Of a stretch of DNA of 64,000 nt, positions 25,998 to 34,575 are shown in pieces. Source of the DNA: Lachnospiraceae bacterium (GTDB taxonomy: Bacteria; Bacillota; Clostridia; Lachnospirales; Lachnospiraceae); assembly GCA_003979345.1 (NCBI GenBank), contig RYVZ01000011.1, positions 1-64,000 on the forward strand, written 5' to 3'. Position 1 is the first letter of the stretch, and each line of letters starts with the position of its first letter. The notes under the pieces were generated by a model, which saw only the letters and a program-made list of their open reading frames with translations, did not search any database and was not told where the DNA came from. The position numbers were made by a program, and so were the translations under genes.

Positions 25998-28493
25998 TTA
26001 TTGTTCCAATTGTACTTTTCCTTCATATCTCCTACGATAATATTCCATCGTACGGTACTCCAGAATATCCTTCATATGCTCCTTAAATGCCTCATTCTCA
26101 ATTGCATCTTTCAAACCCTCCCTAATAGCAAGCGCATAACCCTCTTTCTCAATAAAAAAACCTTTTCCTGAAGCCTTCAGGTATTTGATAGGCATACTTT
26201 TCGCCTTGATCAGATGCTGTTTATTTGTCACGGCTTGATAATCCGCATAGGAGGTGCCTTCAGCAAAGTCCTTCCAGTTCGTTCCCTGATCAAAGAACTT
26301 TTTCCATGCCGCGAGTACATCTTCATCTTTAACAGCCAGTCTTATATCTCCGTCATTATAGAAACTATATAAAATCGGCATCTTATAAGCCTTCTGCATA
26401 TTAGTCGTTTCTATTAACGACAAGAACTCTTTCCCGATTCCTGAATATAACGATCTTTCATTCTCAGACAACAAGTGCATTTCATCTAAAAAATCCATAT
26501 ATCTTCGGAACGGATTTTCTTTCGCATGATTCATACAATATCGATAAATATCATCATCCATGTATGTAAACAGTTCCATTCGTGTGGGCGGTTTTCCGTC
26601 CAGCAACTCCTTTACCCTGAAAAATTCCTGCTTAATCCGCTCTTTGACAGATAGCGATTTCTTATCAAACTCCTTGAATAAATCAATCAGTTTGATATCA
26701 AAATCCACAATACAATCGTCGGGATATTCCATTTCAAGATAATCATAAGCCGGCTTTTCGCTAAAGTTTTTACTACCGCTTAAAAGTAAGGGTGCTCTCC
26801 CTGCTTTTTCATAATTACCAATGAAGTCTAAAACATTCAGATAATTTTTTCCCTTACTGGTACGGAGTCCTCTGCCCAACTGTTGTAAAAATACGATCGG
26901 TGAGTCCGTTGGCCTTAAAAACATGACCATATCAAGAGCGGCAATATCTACGCCTTCATTAAACATATCCACAGAAAAAATAACTCTGATTTGCTGATTC
27001 TTCAGTTTCTTAATTGCCGTATCCCTATCTTCCGAAAACTCTCCATCTGCATTACTATATACGGCGACAGACTCTATACCCCTTTTACAAAATTCCCTCG
27101 CCATTTCCTCTGCATGTTGTTTGGAACAGCAAAAGCCAAGCGCTCTTTTTGAATGATATTTCATATAATACTTATAGATTAAATCGTAACGTTTTACATT
27201 ACCAATATAAGTTTCGTTTAATTCTTTCTCATCATAACGGCCTTTTACAAGATGCAATAAGGAATAGTCTGTTTCATCATAAATGCCATAATAATGAAAC
27301 GGAGCCAATAATCCTTTGTTGATTGCTTCTTTCAGCGAGATTTCATATGGCACATTATAATCACAGATCTCATAAATATTTTTGCCATCCATTCTTTCAG
27401 GCGTGGCTGTAAGTCCCAGCAAAAACTGCGGCTTAAAATAAGCAGCAATTTTCTGATACTGATTATTTACCGCATGATGAAATTCATCAATGACTATATA
27501 ATCAAAATAATCCGGTGCAAAAAAATCTTGTTTTAGATATTCATCCCTGCCCAGTGTTGCAACAGAAGCAAATATCACTGCTTTATCGGTATCTTTCTGT
27601 TTTCCGTCAAAGAAACCATAATCGTCCGAGTTCCTGACATTCTTAAAGGACTCTGCCGCCTGTTTTAAGATTTCCTCTCTGTGCGCCACGAATAATACAT
27701 GCTTATACTTTACAGAATCAAATGCAGCCAGATATGTTTTACCCACTCCCGTAGCGGCTTGTACCAAACCCTTTATGGCACCTTCCGATCTGCTGTCCTC
27801 CAACGCATACAAGGCTTCTATCTGTGCCCCTCTTGGCTGGAATAATACTTCCACCCCCGTATCAGCATGATCCTCTAAATCATCATATTTTGCCAAGTCC
27901 TTTGATACAGCAGGCTTATGCCAGCTCTTAGAATATCTTGCCAGTTCCTCATCATCAATCACAATGGAGTGATTTTCAAACAAATCAGAAAATGTATCAA
28001 AGAATAAATCAAAATTCTTCTTATCATCAAGACTGTTGAAACGGTAATTCCACTCTATACCGGAAGTCAACGCACTTCTTGAAATATTAGAAGAACCTAT
28101 ATATATTTCTCCGGTATTTTCATAATGAAAAATATATGATTTCGGATGAAACGAGCGCCTTTTATCATTATAAAACCTTAAATCTACCTTACTTCCTAAT
28201 TCTTTTTTTATCAGGCATAATGCTGAGGGCTGCGTAATACCAAGATAATTACCAGTAAGAATCCTCACCTTCGCGCCACGATCTAATGCGTCTTGCAAAT
28301 CCTTAAGGAGCATTCTCACCCCCGATTCCATAAGAAATGAAACAATCATATCGATTTTACTTGCTTTTCGCATACTCATTTTTAACTGATAATATAAAAA
28401 ACGGTTTCTATTTCTGTCACCGGTCATCACATCGGTATATTCTATTTGTAATCCATCTGTCTCTATCTTTTCCGCAATATTAAATTGAGCCAT
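25998..28493 (-). CDS. PLD-nuclease-like domain fused to SF2 DEAD/DEAH helicase
   Basis: An 831-residue protein. Residues about 30-180 are a phospholipase-D/HKD-type domain: HPKSYIF at 116 (HxK) followed by GSSNISRSAL. Residues about 215-600 are a superfamily II helicase: AATGVGKTYLA (Walker A, 246-253), IVIDEFHHA (motif II), GLTATPERMDG (motif III), SVDMFNEGVDIAALD (motif V) and QQLGRGLRTSKG (motif VI). The C-terminal 230 residues are unassigned. Such proteins (HKD nuclease plus COG1061-type helicase) are widespread in accessory DNA and probably act on nucleic acid. The ATG has AGGGGTGA upstream and overlaps the methyltransferase gene by 31 bases, so the two are likely co-expressed. Confidence 0.85.
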   Translation of the reverse strand: MAQFNIAEKIETDGLQIEYTDVMTGDRNRNRFLYYQLKMSMRKASKIDMIVSFLMESGVRMLLKDLQDALDRGAKVRILTGNYLGITQPSALCLIKKELGSKVDLRFYNDKRRSFHPKSYIFHYENTGEIYIGSSNISRSALTSGIEWNYRFNSLDDKKNFDLFFDTFSDLFENHSIVIDDEELARYSKSWHKPAVSKDLAKYDDLEDHADTGVEVLFQPRGAQIEALYALEDSRSEGAIKGLVQAATGVGKTYLAAFDSVKYKHVLFVAHREEILKQAAESFKNVRNSDDYGFFDGKQKDTDKAVIFASVATLGRDEYLKQDFFAPDYFDYIVIDEFHHAVNNQYQKIAAYFKPQFLLGLTATPERMDGKNIYEICDYNVPYEISLKEAINKGLLAPFHYYGIYDETDYSLLHLVKGRYDEKELNETYIGNVKRYDLIYKYYMKYHSKRALGFCCSKQHAEEMAREFCKRGIESVAVYSNADGEFSEDRDTAIKKLKNQQIRVIFSVDMFNEGVDIAALDMVMFLRPTDSPIVFLQQLGRGLRTSKGKNYLNVLDFIGNYEKAGRAPLLLSGSKNFSEKPAYDYLEMEYPDDCIVDFDIKLIDLFKEFDKKSLSVKERIKQEFFRVKELLDGKPPTRMELFTYMDDDIYRYCMNHAKENPFRRYMDFLDEMHLLSENERSLYSGIGKEFLSLIETTNMQKAYKMPILYSFYNDGDIRLAVKDEDVLAAWKKFFDQGTNWKDFAEGTSYADYQAVTNKQHLIKAKSMPIKYLKASGKGFFIEKEGYALAIREGLKDAIENEAFKEHMKDILEYRTMEYYRRRYEGKVQLEQ

Positions 28494-29056
28494 TTTTCTT
28501 CACCCCTATTCGGTCGCACATCCGGAGTCGTCCATTGCTCTTGTATTTCGAGGCTATCTATTCCATTCAAAAGATCCGCAAAGGTTTCCTCTGTCATATT
28601 TGTGAAAAATCTCCCGTTGCGCTCACCGGAAAATGTTCCATATTTGAAAGATGTATAGATAATTCCATTTCCTTTTAGCGCAGCAGCCATCTTGTTCATT
28701 ACTTCAGGCAGCTCATCAATCGGCAAATGCAATATAGATGAACATGCCCAAATGCCATCATATTTTTCTACTTCTGCCAATTCCTGAAAAAGCATATTCT
28801 TTACTTCGATTCCCGTGTATTCACTAGCCAGCTTACACAACTCCACCGATCCGTCAATAGCCTCTACATGATATCCTTGCTCCAAAAAATATTTTGTATC
28901 ACGACCGGAACCACAGCCAAAATCAAGTATATAATCCCCTCTTTTCAGTTTTGTCAAAAAGCGCTCCTGCATAGTAGCAAATTTCACATTTACTGTACTT
29001 TTATAAAATTCATCCGCATGGGTGTCATAGTAACCGAGAGTATCATTTTGTTGCAT
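28463..29056 (-). CDS. Class I SAM-dependent methyltransferase (TehB-like)
   Basis: A 197-residue small-molecule-type methyltransferase: YDTHADEFYKSTVNV at the N-terminus, ILDFGCGSGRDTKYFLEQGY (SAM loop), VEAIDGS (acidic ribose ligand), and SSILHLPIDELPEVMNKMAAAL. It resembles TehB/UbiE methyltransferases more than DNA methylases, since no NPPY or SPP(N)Y motif is visible. AAGGGAACG precedes the ATG. It lies upstream of, and overlaps, the PLD-helicase gene. Whether it modifies a substrate for that enzyme is unknown. Confidence 0.82.
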   Translation of the reverse strand: MQQNDTLGYYDTHADEFYKSTVNVKFATMQERFLTKLKRGDYILDFGCGSGRDTKYFLEQGYHVEAIDGSVELCKLASEYTGIEVKNMLFQELAEVEKYDGIWACSSILHLPIDELPEVMNKMAAALKGNGIIYTSFKYGTFSGERNGRFFTNMTEETFADLLNGIDSLEIQEQWTTPDVRPNRGEEKWLNLILRKR

Positions 29057-29083
29057 GGCGTTCCCTTCTTGATTAAGTATTGG

Positions 29084-29215
29084 CTATATCATATCTTTCA
29101 CAAAATCCTGCAAAATCTTTGCTGACGGATAATTCGACATGGATGCTATACCATTAACAAGTTCAATCGGGTATAATAAATGGACATTAAACGGTCTGCT
29201 ATATTCCAAACAGTC
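29084..29215 (-). pseudogene. Possible C-terminal gene fragment
   Basis: A 43-codon open stretch ending at TAG 29086-29084 that reads like a folded protein's tail (FNVHLLYPIELVNGIASMSN, then YPSAKILQDFV) but lacks a start codon at its head; an in-frame TAG lies just upstream, close to the end of the SHOCT gene. Probably the remnant of a gene whose front was deleted. The family is not recognised and the call rests only on amino-acid texture. Confidence 0.3.
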
Positions 29216-29225
29216 CTAATTCTTT

Positions 29226-30332
29226 CTATATCAATTTTGCTTTTAACTTTGCAAATTCCTCTTCTGTAATAATCCCTTTTTCTTTCATATCAGCCAACTT
29301 TGTCAATTCACCAATTATATCTATACTGTTACCTCTAATAGTATTTTCTGCATTACATTGTTGGATAATAGATTCTATTTGCATTACATACTTATTTATC
29401 CGTTTTAACACAATTTCCAAATTTGAAAATGGCGCAATATAATCAAGAATTGGTTGATATTCCTTTTCATTATTGCCATCATGTTCAGGTTCACCATGAA
29501 CCCTACAATAGTAGCGGTCCGTATACGTATTGCAATTTCTTTTCTGTTTTAATTCAAATACGTATGCCAATTCTTTTTCGCCAGAGAAAATCCCCCACAT
29601 TGTATCAGACACATCTTTATTTCCCGATACCTCACCAATTCCCCAATATGGCTTTTCAAATTCAAATGTAATTATAGGATATTCCGGATGTGTTGTCTGT
29701 ATATTAAACACAATATTCTTAGGTAAAACTTCAGATTTAGATACTGAATTTTCCTTACCTGCCGTCCCAGCAATTATTGCACCTGCATCGCCTGCGAAAA
29801 TTTCACCTATGACACTTCGGCCAATAACGTTCTGTTTTGATGTAACAGTTGATATAATAGTTTGTGAGTTAACTTCAACGGTTGCCTTAAAAATATTATC
29901 AAACGGAATAAGTACATACTTATATTCTAAATGCGTATTAGGATTATTATATGTATCAAAATAACCAGTAGGGCAAGTATAATAAAGCATTTGCTTTGTA
30001 TGTGTATCAAATGCAATCCCTTCTATCTCTGGAATATCAAATACAAATACATTTTCATACTGTTTTCCACCTATTCCTTGCTGTGTATTATTGTCTGGTT
30101 CAACCTCAAATCCCCATTTTGGATTAAAATTCATTTCTTTCAATTTATTAATGAATGTTTGAGTTTCCTTAGAATACCAAATACAATATTCTTCTTTCTG
30201 TTGTTCAATTTTTGCCTTTCGTTCTTCCTCTTCTTTTCTTAACTGTTCTTTTCTCTCATATTCTCTTTGACGTTCAATTTCTTTTTCTCTTGCACGTTGT
30301 TCTCGGTTTTCTTTTGAAAAGAAAAATCCCAT
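29226..30332 (-). CDS. SHOCT-domain protein with N-terminal coiled coil
   Basis: A 368-residue protein. The first 55 residues are a highly charged helix (repeated E/K/R with REQRAREKEIERQREYERKE), probably a coiled coil. A beta-rich middle contains a Gly/Ala segment near 190-205, and the last 32 residues match the SHOCT motif (IGELTKLADMKEKGIITEEE, then FAKLKAKL), a short oligomerisation-type domain. No catalytic motif is seen. The ATG at 30332 follows GGAAGGTGG; a TTG at 30356 is less likely. AT-rich coding suggests acquired DNA. Function unknown. Confidence 0.6.
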   Translation of the reverse strand: MGFFFSKENREQRAREKEIERQREYERKEQLRKEEEERKAKIEQQKEEYCIWYSKETQTFINKLKEMNFNPKWGFEVEPDNNTQQGIGGKQYENVFVFDIPEIEGIAFDTHTKQMLYYTCPTGYFDTYNNPNTHLEYKYVLIPFDNIFKATVEVNSQTIISTVTSKQNVIGRSVIGEIFAGDAGAIIAGTAGKENSVSKSEVLPKNIVFNIQTTHPEYPIITFEFEKPYWGIGEVSGNKDVSDTMWGIFSGEKELAYVFELKQKRNCNTYTDRYYCRVHGEPEHDGNNEKEYQPILDYIAPFSNLEIVLKRINKYVMQIESIIQQCNAENTIRGNSIDIIGELTKLADMKEKGIITEEEFAKLKAKLI

Positions 30333-30411
30333 AACAGTATACCACCTTCCCCCCAAATTATCTTTTATAATTATACTTTACATATGCCCCAGTTTCCACA
30401 TTTTTATATAT

Positions 30412-30549
30412 TTATTGAAAATCTTGTCCCATCTGCAAGTAAACATTTATTATACTATTCCTATCATTAACCACTATATCTTGCACTGTCAGATTGTACA
30501 TGTCATTCAGTACATCAGATAATCTGCCAATAATTTCGTTCCTCTCCAC
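30412..30549 (-). CDS. Possible 45-residue protein
   Basis: A GTG start at 30549 behind AGAGGA with 5-base spacing, then 45 codons to TAA at 30414-30412. The product has a plausible alternating pattern (ERNEIIGRLSDVLNDMYNLT, then VQDIVVNDRNSIINVYLQMG) and could be one helix followed by two strands. No family recognised; similarity to the end of a larger protein is possible. Low-confidence call. Confidence 0.35.
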   Translation of the reverse strand: MERNEIIGRLSDVLNDMYNLTVQDIVVNDRNSIINVYLQMGQDFQ

Positions 30550-30854
30550 GCTTATCCTCTAAGTATCAACATTTTTAAGAATAATATATCTATGAAAAAA
30601 TGAAATATTGGAGAATAAATGCTGATTTTCCCACAGATCCTCAATGTATAAATATCTTCAAAAGCCTTATTTTACATACATTCCTGTAATCGGCCTATTC
30701 TATTTATGTTCGGTAACAAATTATAATCTTGTTTTGAAAAGAAATCCTATTCATATTTCGATGTTCCATTTTTCAATCCAATGCATGTATATATCAGATA
30801 CACCCTTTCCACAAAATACTGCTGCCCTCCAAAATGTAAAACATCCCAATATAC

Positions 30855-30914
30855 AAAAAGACACCACTACCTATATCACTATAAGTAATGATGTCTTAAA
30901 TTTTTACTATATCA
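30855..30914 (-). terminator. Terminator of the PIN module (duplicate copy 1)
   Basis: On the minus strand: GACATCATTACTTATA - GTGA - TATAGGTAGTGGTGTC followed by TTTTT, a 16-bp stem closed with three G-U pairs. It ends the PIN operon. The surrounding 60 bases are repeated almost exactly at 31714-31773. Confidence 0.8.
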
Positions 30915-30944
30915 AGTATATCAAGGCTTATCATTTTTCTCTGC

Positions 30945-31160
30945 TTACTCTTTTTTACAAAACGGGTTTTCTTTGGAGTACGCAACCGCCGCATTGTTAA
31001 ATTCGTCAGAACTCATATTGTCAAACCGTTCCCGTTGCCACTTCGTATAATCAAACCGTTCCCTGTTAATCACAGCAATAAACCTCTCTGTCTCCACCAC
31101 TCCCAGTTTCTCTAATAAACAATGAATCCCTCTGTTCATAATCTCAATATCACTTACCAT
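30945..31160 (-). CDS. Small partner protein of the PIN toxin candidate
   Basis: A 71-residue protein overlapping the end of the PIN-domain gene by 11 bases. The N-terminus is helical (IEIMNRGIHCLLEKLGVVET, then ERFIAVINRERFDYTKWQRE) and the C-terminus is polar. No classical AbrB, RHH or Phd fold signature is visible, so an antitoxin role rests on gene pairing only. Order is toxin-first, the reverse of usual vapBC. It is followed by a strong terminator. Confidence 0.6.
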   Translation of the reverse strand: MVSDIEIMNRGIHCLLEKLGVVETERFIAVINRERFDYTKWQRERFDNMSSDEFNNAAVAYSKENPFCKKE

Positions 31161-31602
31161 TTAACTCTCCCTCCAATCTTCTAATAAAGTCTATGGGGTT
31201 TAACATCTGAATCTTGTCTGTATGGTATTTCAACAGCCTATCGTCAGTAGTAAGGAAACAGTCACAGGACGAGTAAACCGCGCAGGCTACATGGTAAGCG
31301 TCTTTCACTTTGATTCCTGTTTTCATTATTTCCTCTGCTTTGGACTTAATGATGTCCGTCTTGTCAATATCTATATATTCCGCACTGTTCCTCTGTATAA
31401 ACTCGCTGATTGCTGTCCTTTTTGTCTCATATGGATTTTGGCTGTTCTCATACCACAAAACATATGATGTAACCAAGTCCAATTTCTTATTTTTTACCAA
31501 ATCTTGTACATATAGCTTTGCCTGTGTCTCCAATGAGATACGGATTTGCGTCTGGTCATCATATGGGCGGTTGAAACAGCAGTTATCTAAATATATTTTC
31601 AT
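31150..31602 (-). CDS. PIN-domain protein (VapC-like)
   Basis: A 150-residue PIN-fold nuclease candidate. It begins KIYLDNCCFNRPYDD, with the first metal-binding Asp at position 5; the second acidic cluster is VKDAYHVACAVYS (D at about 101), and the third is FLTTDDRLLK near 118. The ATG has AGAGGTGA upstream. In toxin-antitoxin modules such proteins cut RNA. The gene pairs with the small downstream gene by an 11-base overlap, and the two-gene unit is flanked by duplicated terminators. Confidence 0.75.
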   Translation of the reverse strand: MKIYLDNCCFNRPYDDQTQIRISLETQAKLYVQDLVKNKKLDLVTSYVLWYENSQNPYETKRTAISEFIQRNSAEYIDIDKTDIIKSKAEEIMKTGIKVKDAYHVACAVYSSCDCFLTTDDRLLKYHTDKIQMLNPIDFIRRLEGELNGK

Positions 31603-31713
31603 TGTTCACCTCTTTTTCGTTTATTATATCCTGCCATGAGAAAATTTACAAGGTCTACACCACTAAACACTGCCCCATATGGCTTCCCACACAGGGCATT
31701 TACCGTATAAATC

Positions 31714-31773
31714 AAAAAGACACCACTACCTATATCTCTATAAGTAATGATGTCTTAAATCTTTACTATATCA
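31714..31773 (-). terminator. Duplicate terminator (copy 2), between integrase and PIN module
   Basis: On the minus strand, the same 16-bp G-U-containing stem as at 30855 with a GAGA loop and a TTTTT tail. It differs from copy 1 at about three positions over 60 bases. It lies downstream of the integrase gene and upstream of the PIN genes, so the PIN module sits between two nearly identical terminators in the same orientation. Confidence 0.8.
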
Positions 31774-32095
31774 GGGCTCACTATTTGTCGTAACTTATTC
31801 GTAAAATGCAAATTTCAGCCTCTTCGAACGCCTGAAAATGCCGTATTCCCGGCATTTTATTTATCCAAGCTCTTCATCGTCGGGACGGATTTGGGGTTTT
31901 TATACACTCCGTTCCACCCTGCTCCTCTACATTCCGCCTTAATCCATCCAGCGTTTACCGACTCTTTACATCCCGTTCCGTGGTGATGTCTTAACGTGTG
32001 GTACCGGGTGCGTCAAACCTAAAAAGACGGTTGCTCTATGGACTAAGACGTATGGTATTTTGTGTGAAAAATATGCACTGTTTTCACAGGCACTT
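31774..32095. other. Gene-free DNA next to integrase; possible recombination arm
   Basis: No convincing gene. It contains a perfect hairpin AAAATGCCG-TATTCC-CGGCATTTT (31835-31858) and, at 31967-31988, a 22-mer (TACATCCCGTTCCGTGGTGATG) that matches 44207-44228 at 19 of 22 positions in the same orientation. Being directly downstream of the integrase and mirrored at the far end of the element, it is a candidate attachment-site arm region. A 74-codon minus frame across 31966-32190 overlaps the integrase and is not called. Confidence 0.4.
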
Positions 32096-33325
32096 TTACA
32101 ATACAAAAATCTTATCTTCCATGTTCTTGATGACTTCCTTCTTCTTGTCCTCGGTGCAGTCAGCGTAGATATCCAAAGTAGTCTGAACATCCTTATGGCC
32201 CATGACCGACTGGATCACCTTGATGTTGCTTTCGTTCTCGCAAAGCCTGGTGCAGAAGGTGTGTCTCAAGTGATGTGCGGAGAAGTCCGGAAGGAGCAGA
32301 GGCTCTCTCTTTTCTCTCTTCGCATTGGCAGTCTCTTCTTTATTATAATCTGCCGTGATGTTGTGGATCGCATGATTCACTTCTGAAGGTATCGTTATCG
32401 TTCCTCCTGAACTGGCAAATACGAACCCTGAGTAACCATCGATCTCCTGCGTGCAAAAGCCGGTGATCTGTTGGATCTGATATTCCTCCAGGAATGCATC
32501 ATACACTTCCCCGATCATCGGGATCCTGCGACATCCTGCCTCCGTCTTCGGAGTGTTGATGTGGAAGTTGGTTCCCGAATCATCCACCTTGCGGTGTACA
32601 AGGCTGTGATTGATATCGATGATCCTGTTCTCGAAATCCAGGTCCTCCCATCTGAGGCCAAGGCACTCTCCGATTCTCATCCCGCTTCCGATCAAAACTG
32701 TTATGACCGGTTTCCATCCCTGATACTGATGGTTGGAATAAAGGTAGTTCATGAATGCTTTCTGCTCAGGTACCGTGAGCGACTTACGCTTGGTCTTAAC
32801 CCATACATGACTCTTCTTGATCTCTCCGAGAACTCCGGCTGCCGGATTTACACGGATGAGTCCGTCACGAACTGCCATCTGGAACGCCGGATGAAGCACA
32901 GTATGAACGTTATCGACTGTTGCCGGGGAAAGTTTCTCTTCTAATAAAAGAGAATAGTAGTATTCCCCTACATCCGTATAACGAATCTGTATCAACCGCC
33001 GCTTTCCGAAAGTCTCCCTGACATAGTGGTCATAGGTATAAACGTAATTCGTCCTGGTCGTAGGTTTCAGGTCGTATTTCTGTTTGATGTACGAATCAAA
33101 TACCTCGTTGACTGTAACACGCTCTGCTCTCTGGGGATCCAGTCCATCCTCCAGATCGCGTCTGATCTGCTGTTCCTTCTTTCGAAGTTCCACGAGATCT
33201 TTTCCGTAGACGGTGTGACGTTTCCTGTTTCTGTCAGTGTAAGAATACGAATAGCGTCCGTCTGCTCTTTGACACTCACCGCTTCTGAGCGCATAGCCGC
33301 GGGAGTCCTTCCTGCTCTGTGCCAA
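32096..33325 (-). CDS. Tyrosine recombinase / integrase, Tn916 type
   Basis: A 409-residue integrase. The N-terminal 60 residues resemble the AP2-like arm-binding domain of Tn916 Int (GRYSYSYTDRNRKRHTVYG); a SAM-like core-binding domain follows, and the catalytic domain carries GSGMRIGECLGLRWEDL (first Arg), HHLRHTFCTR (His-x-x-Arg), GH in VMGHKDVQTT, and the Tyr in LDIYADCT. All catalytic residues are present, so it should be active. The start is TTG at 33325 with GGAGG upstream. It marks one end of the plasmid-like element, followed upstream by small DNA-binding proteins. Confidence 0.92.
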   Translation of the reverse strand: MAQSRKDSRGYALRSGECQRADGRYSYSYTDRNRKRHTVYGKDLVELRKKEQQIRRDLEDGLDPQRAERVTVNEVFDSYIKQKYDLKPTTRTNYVYTYDHYVRETFGKRRLIQIRYTDVGEYYYSLLLEEKLSPATVDNVHTVLHPAFQMAVRDGLIRVNPAAGVLGEIKKSHVWVKTKRKSLTVPEQKAFMNYLYSNHQYQGWKPVITVLIGSGMRIGECLGLRWEDLDFENRIIDINHSLVHRKVDDSGTNFHINTPKTEAGCRRIPMIGEVYDAFLEEYQIQQITGFCTQEIDGYSGFVFASSGGTITIPSEVNHAIHNITADYNKEETANAKREKREPLLLPDFSAHHLRHTFCTRLCENESNIKVIQSVMGHKDVQTTLDIYADCTEDKKKEVIKNMEDKIFVL

Positions 33326-33360
33326 TCTGTTTACCTCCTTTTTGGAGAGGCACAGCTTTC

Positions 33361-33531
33361 TTAGGGTTTGGTCTTGTAAAGTAGCTCAAGCGCTTCCTTA
33401 AAGACCTGTGCTTGGGTGAGATTCATCTTTTTACAGTAGGCAAAAAGCCTGTCACGTTCTGCCTCGGTGACTCTGAAGCCAACCTTGATATACTTCTTAT
33501 CCTCTACCGGTGGTCTTCCAACTTTTGCCAT
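33361..33531 (-). CDS. Small ribbon-helix-helix-like protein
   Basis: A 56-residue protein starting MAKVGRPPVEDKKYIKVGFR, then VTEAERDRLFAYCKKMNLTQ. The GRP start, basic strand and two helices fit the RHH family of mobile elements (plasmid copy number, mobilisation or excision control). AAGGAG lies 6 bases before the ATG. It precedes the integrase by 35 bases in the same direction and may regulate it. Confidence 0.7.
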   Translation of the reverse strand: MAKVGRPPVEDKKYIKVGFRVTEAERDRLFAYCKKMNLTQAQVFKEALELLYKTKP

Positions 33532-33639
33532 AATCTGCTCCTTTTTACGAATCTATGTCCCCATTATAGTTTATGCCCCACAAAAATACAATGTTTTTTT
33601 TGAAAGCTGTGCATCTTATTTTCATTCCATACTGTTCCA

Positions 33640-33861
33640 TTAAATGTCTCTGAAGTTCTCGATATACTCGTCGATGATCTCCGTATTTACCAGAACGATC
33701 CTCCTGATGCGATAGATTGCTTTCGCTTCCTTGGCAAGTTCGGTAAATGCATGGATCCCCATGGAGTACATCGCTGCGCCTTCTTCATACTTTACGAACT
33801 TCTTCTTGCCGTTCGTAAAAAGACTTTCCATATTCTCATATTCTTTTCTTTTATATCCCAT
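33640..33861 (-). CDS. DUF6462 family protein, excisionase-like (paralogue 1)
   Basis: A 73-residue protein with the pattern GKKKFVKYEEGAAMYSMGIHA, then FTELAKEAKAIYRIRRIVLV and NTEIIDEYIE. This is a MerR/excisionase-like small DNA-binding fold: helix-turn-helix followed by a wing (RIRRIVLVN). Two paralogues lie at the other end of the element (43507 and 43763). Position next to the integrase gene suggests a directionality factor. GGAGGG precedes the ATG. Confidence 0.7.
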   Translation of the reverse strand: MGYKRKEYENMESLFTNGKKKFVKYEEGAAMYSMGIHAFTELAKEAKAIYRIRRIVLVNTEIIDEYIENFRDI

Positions 33862-33864
33862 GAT

Positions 33865-34437
33865 CTAACCCTCCTGTATGGTTTCCCTGAAGAAAGCAAT
33901 CGTCTTGCCTTCCAGCTTTTTTCTTGTTTTCGATACGATATTCAGGATCGTCTGATACGCCTTGTCTTCTTCCTCCGCGATCTCTACGAGCTTTCTCCCG
34001 TCATGCAGATGACTGTAGGTGATCTTGAATTCCGCCAGGGGAAGTGCTTTGAGGCTAGTATCAAAGACCTCGTATTCCCTGCGCATCATATGGATCGTCA
34101 AGATGTCCCGCTTATGCTTCTCGGGATCATCGGTTTCCTTTAAGATCTTCCCGGAAAAATTACATTCCTCAATGGCATCGCGGATCATGATATGCTCAAT
34201 CGCTTTTGCAGCTGTCGGATCGCTGCGATGACTGGTCTGGATCCTCACACCCAGGTCGTCATCATTCTTCTTCCGTCTGTTGTATTCAACCTCGAAGAGG
34301 ATCCGGTTAAACAGTCCGGTTTCGTAGCAGTCCAACAGCTGTGGAAAGATACTGTAGTTCTTGTAGATCAGTCGGAAGCGTTCGCGGGGAGTTGCATTCC
34401 CGTAGCTTTCCACTAACTTATCTTCTGTAATGCACAT
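33865..34437 (-). CDS. Hypothetical protein with C-terminal HTH-like region
   Basis: A 190-residue protein, mostly helical and charged. The C-terminal 50 residues (GRKLVEIAEEEDKAYQTILN followed by VSKTRKKLEG) resemble a sigma region 4-type helix-turn-helix. No known family assigned. It overlaps or abuts the DUF6462 gene (3 bases apart) and has GGAGGTG before its ATG, so the two are co-transcribed with the integrase region. Possibly a regulator of element excision or replication. Confidence 0.5.
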   Translation of the reverse strand: MCITEDKLVESYGNATPRERFRLIYKNYSIFPQLLDCYETGLFNRILFEVEYNRRKKNDDDLGVRIQTSHRSDPTAAKAIEHIMIRDAIEECNFSGKILKETDDPEKHKRDILTIHMMRREYEVFDTSLKALPLAEFKITYSHLHDGRKLVEIAEEEDKAYQTILNIVSKTRKKLEGKTIAFFRETIQEG

Positions 34438-34544
34438 GTTCGCACCTCCATTTTCTTTCTTGGAGGCTAGGCTTGCCGGCTTGCGTCACCTCTTGCTTAC
34501 ACATGCAATTCTACGGAACTCCACGGAATAAATCGTTCGTCAAA

Positions 34545-34564
34545 CGGTCAACTTCTGTTGACCG
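34545..34564. promoter_or_regulatory. Palindrome CGGTCAAC-TTCT-GTTGACCG
   Basis: A perfect 8-bp inverted repeat with a TTCT loop, followed by a further GTCAAC half-site at 34567-34572. It lies between the DinJ-RelE terminator and the 190-residue gene, about 110 bases upstream of that gene's start. Best read as an operator for a regulator of the element; no T tail, so not a terminator. Confidence 0.45.
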
Positions 34565-34575
34565 GTAGTCAACTC

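Larger units (their letters stand above)
30357..30944. other. AT-rich intergenic stretch
   Basis: About 590 bases between the SHOCT gene and the PIN module. It holds a possible 45-codon gene at 30412-30549 and a T-tailed hairpin at 30855-30897. A plus-strand open frame at 30644-31000 has no ribosome site and no recognisable protein texture, and overlaps the terminator, so it is not called. Nothing else is seen in 30550-30854. Confidence 0.6.

Noticed and set aside
25998..29056. Type I or III restriction-modification system
   Set aside because: The methyltransferase lacks DNA-methylase motifs and there is no specificity subunit; called only as a helicase/methyltransferase pair.
30644..31000. 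118-codon plus-strand open frame
   Set aside because: No ribosome site, AT-driven composition, and it crosses the terminator and the end of the PIN partner gene.
31966..32190. 74-codon minus-strand frame next to the integrase
   Set aside because: Overlaps the integrase gene in another frame and lacks a plausible start site or protein-like pattern.
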